Shown here piece by piece: positions 10,648 through 21,689 of a DNA stretch of 64,000 nucleotides. The translations under genes and the position numbers were made by a program. This DNA is from Torreya grandis (lineage: Eukaryota; Streptophyta; Pinopsida; Cupressales; Taxaceae), in NCBI GenBank assembly GCA_037957365.1, contig JARHVA010002683.1, positions 1,671,001 to 1,735,000 on the forward strand, given 5' to 3'. How positions within the stretch are numbered: position 1 is the stretch's first letter; each line of letters begins with the position of its first letter. The notes beneath the pieces are model-generated. The model was not told where the DNA came from. It did no database searches and saw only the letters and a list, made by a program, of their open reading frames with translations.

Positions 10648-13600
10648 TTACTCACACATACCTTTCCTATCCTCAGACAGGATTCTCTCCAGATTATGTC
10701 TAATATCTAATGGCAGTTGTGCCTCCTCGACCACATGCCTCTCTTCCATCCCTTCCGAAGCCCATCTAGCCAAACAATCTGCTGTCCTATTCCATTCTCT
10801 CGGGACATGAGCAAAAATCACTGAATCCATAAGCTGACTAATCTGTAAAATTTGCTGAACGACCAAAGATAACTACCAATTCACATCATTATTTTGCCGT
10901 TCCTGGATCATATTGATTAGAATTAGCGAATCGGCCTCACATATCACTTTACGCCAGCCAATCTCGTAATCTCTTCTCAAAGCATACAAAATGGCAAGTC
11001 CTTCCATCCTATTGACTGTCTGTTCTCCCCTATGCTCCAAGAAAATGAAAATAATAGCACTCGAAGCATCTCTAGCAAGCCCTCCTATACCAGCTAGACC
11101 CAAATTTCCTCTGGAGGAGCCGTCCATGTTTATCTTCAAAAAATCAGCTGGAGGAGGCATCCACTTCCCACTTCTCTAAACTTTTTGCTTCACGCCCTCA
11201 CCCCTCCTAACACACGTTGAGCTTGGAGAAAGCCTGCTCAACCCCAATCTATCCACCACCTCAGTATCGCTCTTGGTCATGGTCAAAGCGACCTCGCTTT
11301 TGGCCTCCACCGATTCCTGAATCATCCTACTGATTCTACTCCAAACTTGTGAAGCTTCCAGCCTAACATCATTAAAAATTCTCCTATTTCACTCCAACCA
11401 GACCTGCCACATCAAGAAGATGGGTCCTGCATACTAGACATCTTGCAGGAAATGTGCAACAGGGGTCAAACAGTTTAGTTGCTGCCAAAAATTGGCCAAA
11501 GAAAAAGCATGGACTCCCCTGCATCACGCCTCCCACTAGGCATTCCAAAGTCACCCAGTGAACTGACAATTGAAGAAAATATGAGATGAACTCTCCTCCT
11601 CCTTGCCACACAAAATGCAACAGGATGGTCTAACAAAGCCTCTTTTGCACAAGTTTTCCCATGTCAGATAGCGGTTCCATGCTAGTGTCCAAGCAAAGCA
11701 ATTGCATTTCGGCCATGAGAACTTGATCCAAGTCTGCTTCCACCAGGTAACCTCCCTTCCTTCTCTAAAATTTTGTGCAATAAGCCTCTGGTACCCAGCA
11801 AAAACTGAGTATTTCCCCTTGGGGTGAGGAAACCAGGCAAGCTTGTCAGCCCCTCTGAGGGCACAGCAGTTGTGCCTAGCCAAAACCCCTTCAGCTCCTC
11901 ACACTCTACCTCCATATCCATGATAGGCCAAACTTCTGGACTCTTCCATCTTGCTTTTGTAAGCTGATCTTGACGATAGAACATTTTGAAATCACTCACC
12001 TTATACCAGCCAGCCTCAAAAAATCTCTAAGAAAGAGCTTGAATATGCAGGTACTGCAGCGTGATGGGGGGAAAACCATCCCACGAATCGTGCTAAAACT
12101 GTGCTTCCATCTCACTTTTACAAATCTAGAATAGAACTCTTTTTATCAAAGCAGCCCCTTTTTTAAGCGTGTCCAATATCACCGAACCACTCCCCATCAA
12201 AAAGTATCGAGGTATGTCCTTTTGGGAGTACCCAAGATAGTATTTGTGTGCCAAAACTTTGGCCCACACACAGTCCTGCTCGATACAGCATCTCCAGTAC
12301 AACTTGGCTGCCAGGGCCGTACCATCCATCATGGATTCTCTAAGACCCAAGCCACCTAATCTCTTTAGGCTGCAAACTACTTTCCATCAGAATAGACTCC
12401 ATTTTGTCGAGGACAGGCTCCCCACCCACAAAAACTTTCTAGCCAAAGAGTCCAGATCCTTCACAAAGCTAAGTGGTGCCACCTGTAGCATGCACCTGTA
12501 AAGCGGGAGGGCCTGGACCACCGACTGAATCAATTGGACTCGACCCGCAAAAGATAACCATCTGTGTGTCGAATGATTCACCTTGGCTCTAAATTTTTTA
12601 AGGATAACTTGCCAAGACTCCTTGGACTGTCTCCCCGTGGTGACAGGGATACCAAGATACATAACTAGGAGATCACCAATTTGAAACTAGAGAACTTCAG
12701 CCACTCCCCTTTGAATAGCCAAAGGCATATTAAAGAAGAAGATGGACAATTTATCCTCATTAATGACCTACCCTGAGGCCGTGAGATAAGCATCTAGGCA
12801 TCTACGGATATTATTCGCCTCTCTAATGGTTGGCGCTCCCATCATGGCCACATCATCCATGAACTGAAGGTGAGAAAGAACAGGTAATTTGCCTCCCCAT
12901 CTCCATCCAAGAATCTCCCCCTCCTTCATGTACTCTCTGATCTGACGGCCTAATCCCTCAACCAGAAGAAGAAACAAATATGGGGATAAAGGATCCCCCT
13001 GTCGCAAGCCCCTTGTAGCGCAAAACAAATTTGTGTGTTCTCCCTTCACCAAGATAGAGAATGAGGTTAAGGTTACGCAGCTCATGACCCACCCAATCCA
13101 CTCCCTCTCAAAGCCAAAAGCTTGCAAAACTTTCTACAAAAAGGACCACCGCACCCTATCATACGCCTTTGACATGTCCAATTTAATGAAGATTTCCTTC
13201 TCCTTAGACTTGGACATCAAATGAACAGCCTCCGTAGCCATGACAATACCATCTAGAATCTGCCTGCCCTCCACAAAGCCACTCTGCTCCTCCACAACCA
13301 ACTCCTTCAAGCACTTCTTCAATCTTTTGGCAATCAGCTTCGAAAGAATTTTGTAAATTACATTACAGAGGGAGATGGGCCAAAATTGGTTGAGGTGGTC
13401 TGCTCCCTCCCCCTTCAAAAGAGGGCCAAGAAAGTAGAATTCAATGCCCGCAACATCTGCTTATTGGCCTGTGACTCCTGAACCACCGCTATTAAGTCAT
13501 CCTTTATAATCTCCCAGAATTCTTGATAAAACTCAATCAAAAACCCATCCAGTCTAGGAGCCTTACCTTTCTTCATCAAGAAGATGATCTTCTTCAGTTC

Positions 13601-14943
13601 CTCCACCAAAATTAGGTGACTCAATTTTTCCTTCATGTCTTGAGAAACAATAGACGGAATACATGATAGTATCAAGTCCTCCTTGGCCTTATCCCTCTGC
13701 CCTTCTTCCTAAAAGAGGGTGCTGAAATACTATTTGGTCTCATTACAGATATCTCTATTCAAAGAGAGTACCTCACCCCTATCAGTGACAAGAGAAGTAA
13801 GCACATTACTGTGATGCCTGGCTTTGACCGAATTGAAGAAGAAGGTTGTATTCCTATCACCTTCTTACAGCCAATCAATCCTAGCCTTCTATTTCTAAAA
13901 AAATTCCTCTCTCAGTTCCCACTCCTCCAAGGTCTTGACCGCCTTCCCTTCTTCCTTCAATAAAGCCTCAGTCAGGCCCTCTTCTCTGATCAGTCTTGTA
14001 ATAGCATTTAACTCTTCCTGTGCCCTCTTTTTTCTTGGAAGATGTTCCCAAAGCTCTATTTATTCCATCTCTGAAGCTGGTATTTGACAAATTGGAGAAG
14101 CTTTACAAATACATACATCATTGTTCTAGTTGTAGGCCGACTGGCTCTCCACCACTCAGAAATACAGTCGTACAAATCCTGGTCCTGCAACCACATAATT
14201 TGAAATTTGAAGGGTGGCTTCTGTTGCTTGACAGCAAAAGAGATGCTTAGCTTGATTGGCCAATGGTCTGAGCCCTGCCAATCTAAAATCTCAAAGTTGA
14301 GCATCCACCTACCCCCCACCCAAAAATAGGATGCCAAAAACCTGTCAATCCACTTCGCTATAAAAGTGTTATCTAGCCTTCTATTGTTCCATGTGAAGCA
14401 TCCATTATTTTTTTTAATGTCTACCAAATTAAGTTCCACAATATTTTCATTGAGAAGAGAAGAAGACAGTTCTAATTTGATATTTCCACCCCTTTTTTCT
14501 GAAAGATCCATAATCGCATTAAAATCTCTAGCTAAAATCCATGGCAAATAAGGGAACTCCTTGCATACCAACTTAATGCTATTCCAAACATAGATCTTAC
14601 CTTGCAAATTAGTGGGGACATAGACATTTGACAAAAACACATACTCCCCTGAATCCATGCATAAGGCAACCATAGATAACATCGATTTGAAGGCCATCCA
14701 AACCACCGGTGTAACCTTCCTTGGATTCCAAAAACATGCCAATCCACCTGCTGCCCCATTGGTCCCAATGCACTGGCATGACCTTTGACCCCATATCCTT
14801 GGGGCAATACCCATCATATACTCCACTAACACTTTGGTCTCTTGCAAAAATAGAATGTCCAGATGTTGATTTCTGATTACTCGAATAGCCTTTTGTTTAG
14901 GGCCGCTATTCAGGCCCCTCACATTCTATGATACCGTAATCAT
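10648..14943 (-). pseudogene. LINE 1 ORF2: endonuclease, reverse transcriptase, RNase H
   Basis: ORF2 nicks target DNA and copies the element RNA by target-primed reverse transcription. The start ATG at 14943 lies six codons before NVRGLNS; the Trp expected before NVRG is TAG. The apurinic-type endonuclease (14943-14180) shows FLQETKV, FLSNVYVPTN, ARDFNAIMD, FTWNNRR and GSDHWPI, so its catalytic residues look kept. The reverse transcriptase (about 13620-12700) shows MSKAYDRV, RQGDPLSPYLF and the box FMDD instead of the usual FADD, with both Asp present. A thumb region with YLGIPV follows (12662-12387). The zf-RVT region (11883-11551) has CILCGKEEESSSHIFFNC. RNase H (11160-10648) has INMDGSS, RMEGLAIL, CEADSL and NRTADCLARWA. 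At least three frameshifts and some stops break it, so it is not translatable in full. Confidence 0.9.
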
Positions 14944-15119
14944 TTCGAGGGAGGCAAGAAGTGTGCATCCAAGGTCTTAACCGACCTTGATTCGACCAAG
15001 TTCTCCCCAATCATCTTAATTAATTATATATCCTTCTTTCTTCCCGCCTTCCCACTTTTTTCTAAGGTTCCCTTCTTACTGTCTTTTTGAAGAATTCCCA
15101 GGCTGGGAGGAGCCTTCCC

Positions 15120-16376
15120 TCACTTTTCATCTTCCTCCACCCCTGGCTGTGACGCCTTCTCTCTAGCCACCACAACTTGATACCTCTCTTCTATTAATTC
15201 TGCCAGACTCTGCACTCTCCCCTGTCCCTCTACATTCATTGGTAAAGGTGTTTCAGCTTCTTTCTCTGGAGGAAGAGAGGCATTTTTAACTACATGTTCT
15301 TCCTCCTCCATTAACTCCTCCCCGTCAACAAAACCTGGATTAATCTCCTGCTGACCCAAATCCTCCAAAATCACAAATCTATTAAAGGACTCCTCCTCCT
15401 GCCTCTCGAAAAGGGTTCTCTTATATCCCCTATTTCTACCCCTGGATTTAACCTGCATGAACCCTTCTGGGTCCTTCCCCCTCCCCCCTCCAGACTCCTT
15501 TCTTTTCTCCTCAACTATTGTCTTATTTGTGGGAGGTAAGGGAGAAGGCTATTGCTCCTCCATCTTACTTTTCAGGCATCTTCTTACCAAATGTCCATAC
15601 TTGTGGCATAGGCAGCATCTAAAGGGCAAAGTCTTGTAGTCTAATTGTTGTACCCATGAGTACACCCCTGCCCACATTTCCACCGCATCTGGCAAAGGCC
15701 TGCTTAGGTCAATTTCTACACATATTCGTGCACATGTCATGATCTTCTTTCCAAGAGTTTGTGAAGATGATCCCACCAGTTTTACTATTATCGAAGCTAT
15801 CATCAGTAGAACATCCTCCCTACAGCATTCAATTAGCATTCATGGGAGGTGAACCCACACTGGAACCCTATTTGGAAGCTCCTCTGTAGGGTTAAAACCA
15901 GCATGCCACTGCTTTAGGAAAAGACCAGCCTGGTTATAAAAGTACGGCCCTCCTTCAAACACCCAGTTTCTATCCTCCAAATAGTTAAAAGTGACCATAA
16001 AGAAGCTATTAGCCAACAACATCAATTCCACTTCTCCTACCGACTCCCACACCCTGTGAGCCCAATTTTCCAAGAATGGTAAAGATACCTTCAATCCCAA
16101 GAATTTATAGTACAAAGAATGCTTTGAGTAGTACTCCACATCGTCTGCTATCATGTCAAATGGGATAACCAATTTCAGTTTCTCATTACAGCGTTCCAGG
16201 CATCCGTTTACCTTAGTGATTCTTGTCCCTCCTGTTGAGCCATTGCCCTGCGTCCCTGTAAACTGTTGAAGACCAATTGCCTCCTTCATTCTAACATCCT
16301 ATCCCTGAGAGCTCCTGCCTACCACTTCACTGAAGCTTCTTTCCCTTAAGAGATTCCTCTGTCCCTGTTGTTGCAT
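15120..16376 (-). pseudogene. LINE 1 ORF1: DUF4283 plus CCHC zinc-knuckle protein
   Basis: A 419-codon frame from ATG 16376 to TGA 15120, with in-frame stops near codon 28, at VHLP-stop (15840-15842) and after EEQ (about 15547) but no frameshift. The DUF4283 region (about residues 55-190) contains ANSFFMVTFNYLEDRNWVF, GGPYFYNQAGLFLKQW and PNRVPVWVHLP. The CCHC knuckle CCLCHKYGHLVRRC lies near residue 255. A basic, Arg-rich stretch (KSRGRNRGYKR) and an acidic tail (GEELMEEEEHV) follow. Family knowledge: this is an RNA-binding chaperone acting in cis on its own RNA. The stops fit single changes of CAG or TGG codons. Confidence 0.88.
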
Positions 16377-16560
16377 TACGGCTTCCCAGCAAGACCTTCC
16401 TTCCCCCACGCTGCCTCTGCTCTTCCCCCCTCCTACCTTGCTCACCGCTACACCTACGCATACAAAGAGAAAACATCTAATAGCTAGGGCATGGCTGCCC
16501 TAGCTGAGCCGTGAGTTGCAGCGCTCGCCCAATTTCACCATCACTCCACAAAATTTCTCG

Positions 16561-16562
<2 letters not shown>
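16377..16562 (-). promoter_or_regulatory. LINE 1 5' UTR
   Basis: A GC-rich leader of about 186 bp between the element edge and the ORF1 ATG. In plant LINEs the internal promoter lies in this region. I see no TATA box and cannot locate an initiator from sequence alone. Confidence 0.5.

Positions 16563-16596
<34 letters not shown>
16563..16596. repeat. (TA)n microsatellite
   Basis: TA run between the 5' edge of LINE 1 and the start of repeat copy C. A similar short TA run also precedes repeat copy D (around 21676). Confidence 0.95.
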
Positions 16597-16598
<2 letters not shown>

Positions 16599-17645
16599 TA
16601 ATTATTTATCATACATTAAATAAATATATATAAAAGATAATTAAAAATATTATTTTTTGTAATATTTATTTCTCAAATCTAAAATTATATAAAGTTATTA
16701 AAAAAAATCATATAAAATATATATAATAATTTTATAAAAATAATTAATAATGTTAAAAAATATAATCCAAATATTTCCATCAAAAAATTAAGATATAATT
16801 AATTATAAATTTTAAAAAAAAATTCTATATGTGAAAATTCCAAATATGGACTTTTCGAACATAATAATAGTTAATTTAAAAAAATTCTATATGCAAAAAT
16901 TCCAAATATGGACTTTTCGAAGATAATATTATTGTCATCTCCTTTAAATTGGAATATATATATTTTTAATGTAATCTTAATTCACACATTCATTTTGAAT
17001 GTGACAACACCATTCTTATTAATTTTCTTTTGTTACGGAAAATACAAATTTCTGTTATATTAGTTGAAGTATTATCCGAGGATAATAAAGTGGAGGAGTT
17101 AAGTTTTTAAAAAAAATATATTTATGGTAAAAAAAAAATCTTTACACTTTTCCTGTTTTATGATAGAAAAGGGAATTTTTTAAATTAATTTATTTTTAAT
17201 GTATTTAAATTATATATATAATTATAAATTTTAGTGGTTTGTTTGATAATATTTTTTTCATAAAATATTATTTTATGATGTAATATTACATGAAAAAAAT
17301 GGAGTTGTTTTCCAGAATTTTTTTCTTTCACAAAAAGTGAATTCAAATAATAAGAAATCAATAATAGTTATTACAAATTTTTAAATATAATTTTAAAAAA
17401 AAAAAATCATAAAATCACATTTGTATTTTTTTTCAAGAATCTGATATTGTAGCAAGACTGATGGAGACAATTCTAAATAAAGATATTTTTTTATTTGTAC
17501 TAATCGTTCATTTTCTCCATGATCAAAACAAGGGTATGTTTTGATGGGAAAAAAATGTCATCGTATTATTAATAATTAGAATTGAAAGTATATATTTGTA
17601 ATTAGAAATATCATTTTATCATGGTAGATTTTACTATTACTTATT
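16597..17645 (+). repeat. AT-rich repeat, copy C (first part)
   Basis: This aligns with 21690-22680 (copy D) and about 34440-35520 (copy B). Shared landmarks are the start (TAATTATTTATCATACAT here), ACACCATTCTTATTAATTTT at 17007, and GAAGTATTATCCGAGGATAA at 17066, matched near 22205 and 34975. It contains its own 62-bp tandem duplication (16821-16882 and 16883-16944). No coding signal. Confidence 0.7.
16821..16944. repeat. 62-bp tandem duplication
   Basis: Two near-identical units each carry AATTCTATATG and ATTCCAAATATGGACTTTTC (starts at 16821 and 16883). Copies D and B have one unit. Confidence 0.85.
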
Positions 17646-18430
17646 TTTCTCACATTATTTATGCTCGTATATTAATGGATTTGGATTTGTCTATGCCTCT
17701 CTTAGTACAGGTTGTTTTGTAAGTTGGTGATCATTCTTGGTGTCGGTGTTTGGATTATGAAGGTATCCCATTTCATTGTTAGAGGTGATTTAATAAGAGT
17801 CATTTAACATATGAATGACTCCGCTCAAAGGTTACTAAGTCCTCATTTTGGTGGAAGGATGCTCTACAAGAAAACCTTATAGTAGATGTAGATGATGATG
17901 CCTCCTCATATGCCTCGAAGCCCTCTTTTGATGATGGGAAGGATTCTATTTCCTTATTGCACGACTCCTCTATTTTTGAGTTTGCTACAAGGACCTCCCT
18001 TGTTATTGCTGTCAATACCGAGACTATTGTTAAGACTTCCCCTATTGCTGCTGTTGTTGGGATTTCTTTTAGGATCTCCCCTACTATGATAAGGACCTCC
18101 CTTGTTGTCTCCCCTATTGTTGTTGCTTGGACATTCTTAGAGATATTAGTTGTTAATGCTAAACATAGAACTGCTAATGTAGGTATGCAGTGTGCTACTG
18201 AAGCTGATGTTGTTGTGCCCGCTTCAAAAGCTCCACCCCGTTCAGAGGATTTGGTGATTTTTTCACCTCCTTCATCTCCTTCCTTTGTGATTGGAGATCT
18301 AGATACCTATTGGAGTGTTTTCCAAAGAAGGAAGCGTGGTCTTTCTAAATATGTTTCTCAAATCCGTATTTGAGCCAAAGTTGTTAGACCTGCCAAGTCA
18401 GGGCCTATTATTGTATAGTTTGTAGCTTAG
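17646..18430 (+). pseudogene. LINE ORF1 C-terminal part
   Basis: The fragment starts in the DUF4283 region (ARILMDLDLSMPLL, DHSW), crosses a damaged knuckle (PFHC, then a stop) and then reads in one frame from about 17850 to 18373. A Ser/Thr/Val-rich, low-complexity segment is followed by FQRRKRGLSKYVSQIRI. The TGA at 18372-18374 is probably a decayed Arg codon, and the frame would then run on to GPIIV and a final stop at 18428-18430. The same C-terminus is seen in copy 1. The low-complexity middle is typical of plant LINE ORF1 proteins. No homologue outside this family is recognised. Confidence 0.7.
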
Positions 18431-18564
18431 CTTTTTTGGCTTTGTTGTTTGACTGTTTTTGGTGTGCTATTTATGTCATGTGGTTGGTCTTTTTATTTTT
18501 AGCCTTGCGGGTTGCTTTGTATTGGACATAAAACCCCTTTTTCCTATGGATCTAATAAAAAACA
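17646..18564 (+). mobile_element. LINE-derived element with ORF1 only, copy 2 (5'-truncated)
   Basis: Homology to copy 1 begins abruptly inside the DUF4283 region, near TTTGGATTTGTCTATGC (17680), as expected for a 5'-truncated LINE insertion. It runs to the shared ORF1 end, then a 3' UTR (18431-18564) containing GGGTTGCTTTGTATTGG and CCTATGGATCTAATAAAA. That 3' end is homologous to 3179-3277, with no ORF2 between. It interrupts repeat copy C. A target-site duplication was not clear. It is better preserved than copy 1, with one long open stretch. Confidence 0.75.
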
Positions 18565-19780
18565 AGGACATATTTGTAATTTCTTTTCATTTAATTACAA
18601 TTTTTAAATTTTTATGAAAAATTTATTGTTAATTTCAATAAGGGTATTGATTTTGAAAAGGTAATTTTAAGATACTTATTTTTTTAATAAAAATATTCTT
18701 TGATTTTTAGAGGTTAATAAGTAAATGTGTTTTTTATATTTTTTATGTTTTCTAATTTTCACATATTAATAAGTAAATGTGTTGTCTATTTTTTTTTTAA
18801 TTTTGAAGTTTTCATATATTAATAAGTAAATGTGTTGTATATTTTTTTAATATTTTATGAAATGCTATTTTTCTATTAGGAAGATGGAATTATTTAAAGT
18901 AAACTTTTAAATTTTATTATAACATTAATTATATATATTTAAGAAAATAAAAATTTTATTTTATTTTTTAATTTTTTATATTTATTTATAATATAAATAA
19001 AATATCAATATAAATTTTATTGTTCTAACTATTACATAAGTAAATCTGTTAGACATTAATTTCTATTTCTTTATAATTTTCTATTAATTTGTAAATAAGA
19101 TACAAGATAAAACTATAAGGTTTTCAATTTTTATGATCTTTTTACTAATAATTAAACAATATAGAGTAATTTTGAAATTTATAATTATAATAAAAAATTA
19201 AATAATAATTATATATGAGTGTCTATTCGAATGTATTTATATCAAAATAAAAAATAGAATGAAAACCATTTATCTTTCAAAATATTAAAATTGGAAGTTA
19301 GAAAATAGTGATGAAATTTGCTTATTTTTCTTAGAACTTGGATTGACACAAGATACAATATTATAAAATATAAAAAATTAATATATATATATTTTTAATT
19401 TTTTATATTTTATTTATAATAAAGATAATGACTAACAGAAAAATATCAATTTAAATTTTACTATTCTAACCATCAGGTAAATAAATGATTTTACATTATT
19501 TTCTATATTTCTATCATCTTATATTAACTTGTAAATAAGATAGAATCATTTTCAGAGATAAAGTTTTCAATTTATATGATTATTTACTAATAATTAAAAA
19601 ATACAAAGTGATCTTTTATATATAAATATATATACTAAAAAATCAATAGTACTATATCGATATATATCAAAATAAAGATAAGTATTAAAATATATTTATT
19701 TTTGAAATTATTAAAATTGAAAGTCAAAGAATGGTGATGAAATTTACTTATTTTCTTAAAACTCAAATTAAGACAAAATA
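18565..19780 (+). repeat. AT-rich repeat copy C (second part) with a 430-440-bp tandem duplication
   Basis: 18570-18760 resembles 23090-23260 in copy D and 1180-1290 in copy A. From about 18900 two diverged units of 430-440 bp follow. Landmarks are GTAAATAAGATA at 19091 and 19531, and GTGATGAAATTTG at 19308 with GTGATGAAATTTA at 19734. No coding signal. Confidence 0.65.
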
Positions 19781-19784
19781 ATAT

Positions 19785-20893
19785 ATTACAATATATATCT
19801 GAATAACGGTTGTACTTTAATTGTGATAAAATTTGACCGTGTTTGTTGCAATGCCTGTTCAGTAGCTTTCTTCCTAAAAATGGATATGATGTCGTCTTTG
19901 TAAGCAGAGTAGCTTTCTTCCTTCTCTTAATCATTTTTAAATTGTAATTAATATAATTTTTCTTTAATTTTAAATTTTGTTTTTCCAGATTTAAACACAT
20001 TTTGGGATGCCAAACTGAACCAGAGTTTTCTCCAAGTTAATTGTTACTCACTTCGTAGCACTGCATTGCCGGCTTCTCACCGTCGCAAAGCACACTCGCT
20101 CCTTTCGTAGCACTGCACTCGCTTATTTATTTATAGTCTAGTATTATTTATTTGGATTTTATTTTCTTCCACACCTCCCCTGACCTGAAATCTTCTTCGT
20201 AACATTTTTTAATAACTTTTAAATATTAATATTTAAAAGTTTTCTGCCTCTCGTGAGATCAACTGTAAATGTAGGGTTAATATTATTGTAAATGTCTTGC
20301 TTTTCCCTCAAACATTTTCAAGAAAAACAATAAACAAATCATCCTTATCTTGTAACTCGTAACTGTCATGGAAATAACATAGCATTAATGAAAAATATGA
20401 GAATAAAAAATGTCATTGATTGGTTAAGAATAAGAGTCCAGTGAGTTTAAGATTTTGTACATCATTTAAAAAACTTAGAAGATTTTTTCGATCCAAATCT
20501 TAAAAGTTTTTTCGTTAAAAAAAAAATTGAATTACATTTTTAGTTCATAAGAATTTCTAATAAATTATTATAATACTATATAATAAATATTATAGATAAA
20601 TTTAATATAAAATTATAATAATAATTCAATATATTTATTTTAAATAAATCTTTAAAATAATATGTAATTTATATGATAAATTTAATGTAAATATTATGCT
20701 ATTAATATTTCTTATCATCTTATAAATAAATATATTTAAGATATTTATAATAATTAATAGTTATAAAGTTCATATATTTTAAAATGTTGTCCCTTATTTC
20801 TCTTCCCTGTTTCGATTTGCATGTACTTGTAACTTTTTTGCCACAGTTTCTTCTTCTTGGCTGGGTAAGAATAGATGTGATCCTTTACGTCTA
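19785..20893. repeat. S segment, copy 1 (with empty site for LINE 2)
   Basis: A segment shared with 25688-25971 plus 33587-33790. Shared strings include ACGGTTGTACTTTAATTGTG, GACCGTGTTTGTTGCAATGC, TTTGTAAGCAGAGTAG, CGCTCCTTTC and GCACTGCACTCG. Read on the minus strand it looks like a small gene start: a TATA-like CTATAAATAAATA at about 20121-20133, then a GC-richer leader and short open frames. None is conserved between the copies. Around 20690-20715 it carries the uninterrupted form of the site where LINE 2 sits in copy 2. Confidence 0.6.
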
Positions 20894-21680
20894 ACAATGT
20901 TGGTAAAAACATTGATGTTGTGAAAAAGACTATTGTCACATTGAAAGAAGTTGTAGAAGATACAGGGCACACAAAGGACTCAATTCAGATCTTCTAGTAG
21001 AACCAAACATAGAAAAAAGCACTAACTAGCACTAGGGTTGTAAATAACTCCCCTATCGGCCATAATCTTTGATTAGGTGACCTTAACAGCTCAACCTAAA
21101 GGAGATTATTGTCACCATCTACTGGTTGACATGACATTGTGTTCATCATGCCTCCAATCTCATACAAAAAATTAATTTCCTTGTCATGATCCTGCTTGGA
21201 TTGATCAATAGACTTTGTTAGTACTATTATCCGAAATTGAGAAGCCCTGTGCAATTCCTCGTGCTCGGCATCACTCTTCAATATAATCTCGACAACAAAG
21301 GTATTCATATCAATTGATTTTACAGCTATAAATTTGGAATAATAAATGTTTAAGGTCTGAATTTTCCCTTCATAGTTATTGATATGCACTTTAAAAATAT
21401 TCTTCCTTTACATGATGATTCCATAATGTTCCATCATTGCTACAATAACCTTATTGCCTTTAGTAACCAGTTGCTCGGACCATTCTTTTGTAGCCCTTCC
21501 CATGTGAGCATTCTCTCGAATAGAATAAATTGTAGCCTTATCTAGACTAATTAGTTGTACTACTTTTGGTTGTTGTGATGATTCATTGGGTTGTATGAAT
21601 TGATTCAGTGCTTCTGTAAAGTGATCTACTTTTCTCTTCAATTCATCCTTAGTGTCTTTTCTCTTCAATTCATATATATA
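20894..21680 (-). mobile_element. Orphan insertion carrying a coding fragment
   Basis: S copy 1 and its partner at 33587-33790 diverge near 20893, after GATCC, and about 790 bp of unrelated sequence follows before repeat copy D starts at 21690. It holds the frame at 21096-21668 and a downstream non-coding part (20894-21095). No terminal repeats were found. I infer a transposon-derived fragment. Confidence 0.4.
21096..21668 (-). pseudogene. Unrecognised coding fragment, helical and charged
   Basis: Two open stretches (21668-21408 and 21389-21096) read as one damaged protein joined by a frameshift near 21400. It is Glu/Lys-rich and probably helical: the first part contains DHFTEALNQFIQPNESSQ and MGRATKEWSEQLVTKGNK, the second HEELHRASQFRIIVLTKS and KEINFLYEIGG. 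The end at DGDNNLL-stop looks like a natural C-terminus. I do not recognise the family. The lack of neighbours and the position between repeat copies point to a transposon-borne protein fragment rather than a host gene. A 3' exon of a host gene cannot be excluded. Confidence 0.4.
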
Positions 21681-21689
21681 TAAACTAAT

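Larger units (their letters stand above)
10611..16562 (-). mobile_element. LINE 1: near full-length L1-like plant LINE
   Basis: A minus-strand non-LTR retrotransposon with a 5' UTR (16377-16562), ORF1 (15120-16376), a spacer of about 175 bp, and ORF2 (10648-14943) with endonuclease, reverse transcriptase, zf-RVT and RNase H regions. It ends in (AC)n. Its base composition is visibly richer in GC than the flanks, with sharp edges at 10645 and 16562. Its right edge abuts a (TA)n tract (16563-16596). I could not fix a target-site duplication with confidence because both flanks are AT-simple. Stops and frameshifts are few compared with the other elements here, so it is probably one of the younger insertions. 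Confidence 0.9.

Noticed and set aside
10613..10810. Plus-strand open frame starting in the GT microsatellite
   Set aside because: It begins with a repeated Cys-Val string from (GT)n and runs antisense to the LINE RNase H, so it is a shadow frame.
11682..11999. Minus-strand open frame of 105 codons overlapping the zf-RVT region of LINE 1
   Set aside because: The start (MSDFKMFYRQDQLTKARW) belongs to the LINE linker, but after about 11885 the conserved zf-RVT signal is in another frame; the rest is a shadow.
10600..16610. Clear target-site duplication for LINE 1
   Set aside because: Both flanks are AT-simple (AATAATTTATATA on the left, (TA)n then AATTATTTATC on the right); several weak matches are possible and none stands out.
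17640..18600. Target-site duplication for the second ORF1-only element
   Set aside because: No matching words of 8 or more bases were found at the two ends beyond what AT-rich sequence gives by chance.
19635..20000. 121-codon minus-strand open frame with a hydrophobic C-terminus
   Set aside because: Not conserved in the partner S segment or repeat copy; the C-terminal Ile/Leu/Phe run comes from AT-rich repeat sequence.
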